NCBI GenBank assembly: GCA_013396995.1 | Contig: VWZP01010576.1 | Span: 124,001 to 188,000 of the forward strand | Source: Dicaeum eximium | Taxonomy: Eukaryota; Chordata; Aves; Passeriformes; Dicaeidae | Length of the DNA: 64,000 bases | Reading direction: 5' to 3' | Part shown: piece after piece, positions 59,453-64,000 of the stretch | How the letters are laid out: each line of letters starts with the position of its first letter | Position numbering within the stretch: position 1 is the stretch's first letter | Notes under the pieces: generated by a model | What the model was told of the DNA's origin: nothing | Seen by the model: only the letters and a program-made list of their open reading frames with translations | Database searches by the model: none | Position numbers and translations under genes: made by a program

Positions 59453-60839
59453 GTGGAGCACAGGGATGGCTGTGCAGGATGCTGTGGACTGGCTGTCACC
59501 CCCTCAGCCAGGAGCACTGTGCTGGCTGCTGCTGTTCCTGCCACCTGGCCAGGGCTACACCCAAGATGAACCATAATGGTCACAAAATGGACACTGGTTA
59601 CAGGGTCTCACACTTTTATACATTTTGGTCTATTTGCATAGTGGGATTAATTGTCCAATTACAGATTTAACCCATGAAGCCCCAACCTTCTTGGTCTTCT
59701 CTCTTCAGCCCACGTTGTTTGTGCTCTTGGGCCTGAGATCTGGGTTGTTTGTCCTTGTCCCCAGCTGGAGAAGGAATTGTTTTGTCTCCCTACTCTGTGA
59801 AGAGAGCTTACCATCCCCTGATATGAAGCTCAGACCCACACACGAAAGCACCACAGAATCTGTAAAATATAAAAGCTAAAACCTGAGGCAGCAGCAGGAG
59901 GGGTGAGCTGGGGACGAGCTGCCCTGCCCTGGCACACGCCAGCCCTGCTGCACACAGAGGGTTCTGGGTGGCTGTGAAACACCCCCTGCCCCTGCCACGG
60001 CAATTCCTCCTGCCTCTGGAGCAAGAAAATCACTGAGCACCTGCCAGTGGCAAAAGGGCTTAATGAACATTAGAAGGGGCCAGTCCAGAGCTGCTTCTGA
60101 GTCTGCCAGCTGGGCTCCCCTGCCCAGCTCCTGCTTTAGAAATCTTTCCTGAACCTGACTTTGCTCATGTCCATACAAATGCCGCTTTTATCACAAGGGT
60201 GGCAAAATTAAGTCACAAGATAGCAGAGAGTCATAAAGTTTTGGATATATTTGGGGTTGTTTTTCCTTGAAGCAAAGTAGGCATCAGTGGGCAAGAAGAT
60301 TTTGGAAGTGAAACAGGAAGGCCTGAACTTGGAGCTGTAAGCGTTTGAAAAGTGTCTGTGACCCTGGGTGTCTGCCTCATGCCTTCCATTCCCCCTCTCT
60401 ATCTGCCACCTCATCCCTTACCAGCCTGGGCACGCTCTAAAATGTTTCATTCCCTCAACAATGAATATTCTTGTCACCTAATGGGCTTAAAATTGGGATG
60501 ATATTCAGCTGAAAGGCATTAGGTAATTTTGTGAGAGGCCGGGTCGGAATCGACGCTTTGGAGCAGGGCTGTGATGTGGAGAGAAAGATTTACTCTGCAA
60601 CCACTGTGAAAATGAGGGTTTTGGGGAAGCCATTATTTCCAAGGCATTTTTCAGTTCTTCCCCAGCAGGCCTTTGAAGCACTCGGCAGTGTTTTAACCTC
60701 TCACTGATGTAAATGGCAGGCCAGCCTAATGCTGCCCTGCAGTTTAACAAATGCTGAGATGGAATGGCAGGCTGCTGCTTGCTAGCCTCCCAGGCAGGAC
60801 CCTCCAGCAGCAATCTGTTGTGCTCCAGGCTTCTCACAG

Positions 60840-61035
60840 ACATGAGGAATGAAGGATTGCTCTGCATTATTTATTAGTAAACCTGTTCTCTGCAGTTTTA
60901 CCTGGTGGGACTGCTCTGATAATCATAATTCAAGAAATAAAATTTAATCTGTGTGAGCTGATATCAGTTAATAACTTAACAGGGATATCTTTACAGCAGC
61001 CTTAGCCCAGTAGTGCAATTAAGTTGCACAGGCAG
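60840..61035. other. Candidate conserved non-coding element
   Basis: AT-rich, repeat-free, with TCTGATAATCATAATTC, ATCAGTTAATAACTTAAC and GTGCAATTAAGTTGCAC. The last is an imperfect palindrome with GTGCAA/TTGCAC arms. It is suggestive of enhancer DNA, not demonstrated. Confidence 0.25.
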
Positions 61036-63553
61036 GGTAACTTCCATAATCTCAGGCACTTTGAAAGCTTTGGGGATGGACCTGCTGAAATAAAATTGCC
61101 TCATCCTGGCACCACTACCTTCAGCAAGACAATTCAGGGCTGTAGGTACCTCCATGAGACAAAGAATTAAAACACAAAAAGTGGATTAGGCCAAGGCAAA
61201 CCACACCAGCCCGGAAAATACTAAAATAATTTCCAGCTAGATTTCTGCCTGACAATCTCCTGCCTGCAGGGCAGTGGGCACTGCCATTAGATCTGAAGCC
61301 ACTCCAGCCATCAAGGTCCCCTTAGTTCCCTTCCAAAACTGGCTTTTCATTTGCAGGGACAGAGGACAGATGGTCAGCTTTAGCTTGGCACTGTCCCTCT
61401 TACCTTCTTTTTTCCTTTCATTCATTTTTAATTTACCGCCCTTAATACCCCACACTGGGAATGTCTGGAAAAATGGAGATGTCTGTGATTAAAGCAATGA
61501 GGAAGAAGGGAGCCAACAGGATGCTTTAACTGCTCTCCAGTTCATATGGAAACATATAACACCAGGTGATCACATCTGGTCTAGGCAGAGGACTCATGAT
61601 GGCAGGAGAGGTTACACTTCTGCAATATGCTTTAGATTTTGCAGAAAAAGACACTCTACACAATAACAGACATCCACATTTTAGCACTCTCCAGTGATCA
61701 GGTTTTGCAGTCCTTCCCATAACATTATCTATTAGTGGCCATAAAGCACCCAAGTAGAACTAATGGGTTTAAAGCAACCAAGAAAAATATGAGCTCAGAG
61801 CAACAACTTTTCTACTGATCTATCAGCCAGTAAACCAGAAAAGGGAGATGGGCCCTGTTAAATACATCACCCAGTGACACACAGGGACTCATCTGACCAA
61901 GTCAGGTTTCAGGGCAAACCTGTTCCATTGACAAGTAAAAATATTAATTGAAAATATCCTGCTGCTCTAGCTCTGCTCTGAGTAGGATCCTCAGAAGCCA
62001 ACAACCCTTGTGGTGTGTCCTGGGCACTGAGGCAAGGCTGTGGAGTGTTTGGCACTGTCTGCCCCACAGCACTGCCATCTCTGCGGGGGGATGTGGACTC
62101 AGCTGGGGAAAAGCCAAGGCCAGGAGTGGGAAGTTGTCCATGGTTTCTGCTGCCCTCACTCCAGGGAGGCTGTGAGATGGGTTCTGCTGTCACTGCTGTC
62201 ACTGCTGCTGCCCCAGAGAGAGCTCCTGCAGCAGAGCCCAAACCCTGCTGGGCACAGAGCCAGCATTTCGGCAGCACAGCCCCTCATTCAGACAAACAAG
62301 CTGTCCAAGCTGGGTTTTGTCCCTGCTTTCTGTTGGTTTGGGGCTGGGGGTGAAGTTATGCCATAAGAGACGCTCTGAAATGTATTGCCTTTATTTTCTG
62401 AAATAGCACATGGCCGCAGCCCAGGGCCAGTTGCCATTTTGCCTTTGGGAAACTACACTGGACACTGTCTTGAGGGAGCATTTTTGCTTATTCAGTGGTA
62501 AATACACTTTTGTGGGTAAAACTTTCCCTCTCTTTTGAAGCCTTTTTTTTGTGGTTATTGCAATTTTTCAGTAATTTGTTATTCCAATTTATAATCTCTC
62601 CTGGTGTTCCTCCATCAGAAGGGGCAGGGGGAAAAGGGAGCAGCTTGAGTGGGTTTTAAACCAGCCCAGAGTGTCATGAGCCTTTTGTCCAGGCACTTCT
62701 CTGTGAGGAACCAGAGGAGGAACCATCCAAAGGAACCAAGGATGTGTCCTGAGAAGCTCAGCTTGCCCCATGCTCAGAGAGCTCTGCTCCCATCATCAGG
62801 ACATTCCACTTCCCTGCACTTCACAGGCTTTTAAGGAGTGGGACAAATTTCAATCCGTGTGTGTGGCAGCCATGCCTTGTGTCCCTGCTGTAGCAGGGCA
62901 CCTCTGTCAGTGTCCAGTAGCTCCATTAGAACCCCGAGGAGCACCTCCAGTGGCTGATGTTGTACACAGACACAGAGCATAATCCCTGCCTCCTTCAGGC
63001 TGGGGAGAGACAGCAAAGAGAGACAGTTTGCTCTGCTTTTATGAACAAAAGTACCCAGTACCCCTGGCTGTACCCCTTTGCATATGAACTGCAAGGTAAT
63101 TAAGGACCTGACTAACTTTTTAGATACTGAAGGAAAGTATTTTGAAAAGCTCAGGGGTTTGGTGTGCTGTAATCAATTAAATTGCTAGGTGCTCCCAGCA
63201 AACCCAGGCACTGCCAGTGAGGCTCACAAGGAGCAGCTGTAGGGCTCCTTTTCCCCAGGGCAAGTCCATCTGCAGAGGGGATGGGAGGTGCAAGATGGAT
63301 TTGTTGTTCTGACTCTGTCCCTGCTGGTGCTCATGCTGGGTGCTGAGCAGAAACAGGCTGAGACCCACTCTGAATAGCACTTTTCTCTCTGAAATAGCCA
63401 AACCAAGACAGCTCAAGCTGTTTCAAAGCACCAACAGTATTGCTGAGTTTGCAGGAAGTACTGGCAAGCTCCAACAAAATCCCTGGGACTGTCTAGAGCT
63501 CACAAAGAGGAAAACCTGAGTAAAGCAGAGACGTTTATTCCACACAATCTATT

Positions 63554-63571
63554 CCTCACCCTCGGGTGAGG
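63554..63571. other. Perfect 8-bp palindrome arms with 2-base centre
   Basis: CCTCACCC, TC, GGGTGAGG. The arms are exact complements, unusual for a GC-rich 18-mer by chance in one place but not unexpected over 64 kb. It may be a dimeric protein-binding site. Confidence 0.35.
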
Positions 63572-64000
63572 TGGAGCTTCTAGAGAAATCATGACCATGG
63601 AAAGCTAGTGAGCAACAGGTCACTCCAGAAGGAGAAGGGTGGAGTGATGTCCTGATCTAAATTATTTGTACAGTGTCCCCAAGAAAAAAAGAGGCTCCAA
63701 GATGAACTCAACCCTAATTAGGCACAAAGGAAACCTGTGAACATCCTAATCCGTGCCAAACATTCCAGAGTTCACACCACATCAGACACCAGAGAATAAA
63801 AAGTCAGGACACAAATCCCTGAGGAGCAGCTTCAGCATTTCCACTACTGCTCAAGTGTTGGGTTCAGACCAGTAAGAATCTTTTGAGCAAGGACTCCCAT
63901 CTGCCTGTTTTACTGCATCAAGTACCAGGACATTTGTGACAGCATACAAATAATACATAGCAGTGATTAATAAATAATCCATGAAACACAGCAAAACTCT

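Larger units (their letters stand above)
59453..64000. other. Single-copy DNA, no gene recognised
   Basis: 4.5 kb without a recognised transposon or gene. Frames of 100-122 codons (59876-60178 minus, 60505-60867 minus, 61909-62277 minus, 62015-62353 plus) overlap on both strands and have no domains. An AT-rich block (60840-61035) and a perfect palindrome (63554-63571) are listed separately. Confidence 0.5.

Overview
The window looks like nuclear DNA from a bird, most likely a songbird. The evidence is thirteen copies of the avian CR1 LINE (3' tails built on the ATTCTATG-type octamer and a C-terminal ORF2 stretch), five long-terminal-repeat insertions whose ends match LTR families I know from bird genomes, few microsatellites, and no bacterial-style gene packing. 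Family names come from memory of bird repeats, not from a search.

No protein-coding gene, rRNA or tRNA can be supported. Open reading frames of 60 to 181 codons are scattered on both strands without domains, start context or exon structure. The longest are chance ORFs or lie inside CR1, LTR, minisatellite or gap sequence. The window therefore reads as intergenic or deep-intronic DNA. One 64-base stretch (15411-15474) has a good splice acceptor, an open frame and a donor, and is offered only as a candidate exon.

Layout. 1-9.7 kb: mostly single-copy DNA with one solo LTR (2420-2975) and a short CR1 tail. 9.7-13.6 kb: a 1483-base block appears twice at a constant 2004-base offset, with a 521-base N gap between the copies. 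This is best explained as two overlapping contig ends that were never merged, so the assembly is probably about 2 kb too long here. 13-36 kb: most of the CR1 fragments, a 12-unit minisatellite (23574-23877) and a twin hairpin (25664-25723). 37-43 kb: three LTRs inside 5.8 kb, all reading minus, one a nearly full-length 1.05 kb element. 43-64 kb: mostly single-copy DNA with a MIR-like SINE relic, a GCAGG pentamer array, a long CR1 with an ORF2 tail, a 176-base uninterrupted purine tract, a plus-strand CR1 and a fifth LTR.

Several AT-rich, repeat-free stretches rich in TAAT/ATTA words (about 1640-2130, 6590-6780, 26796-27060, 34740-35340, 57950-58210, 60840-61035) look like conserved non-coding DNA. 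That is inference and needs alignment. I found no convincing new biological system; the assembly artefact, the candidate exon, the LTR cluster and the structured non-coding elements are the items most worth checking.
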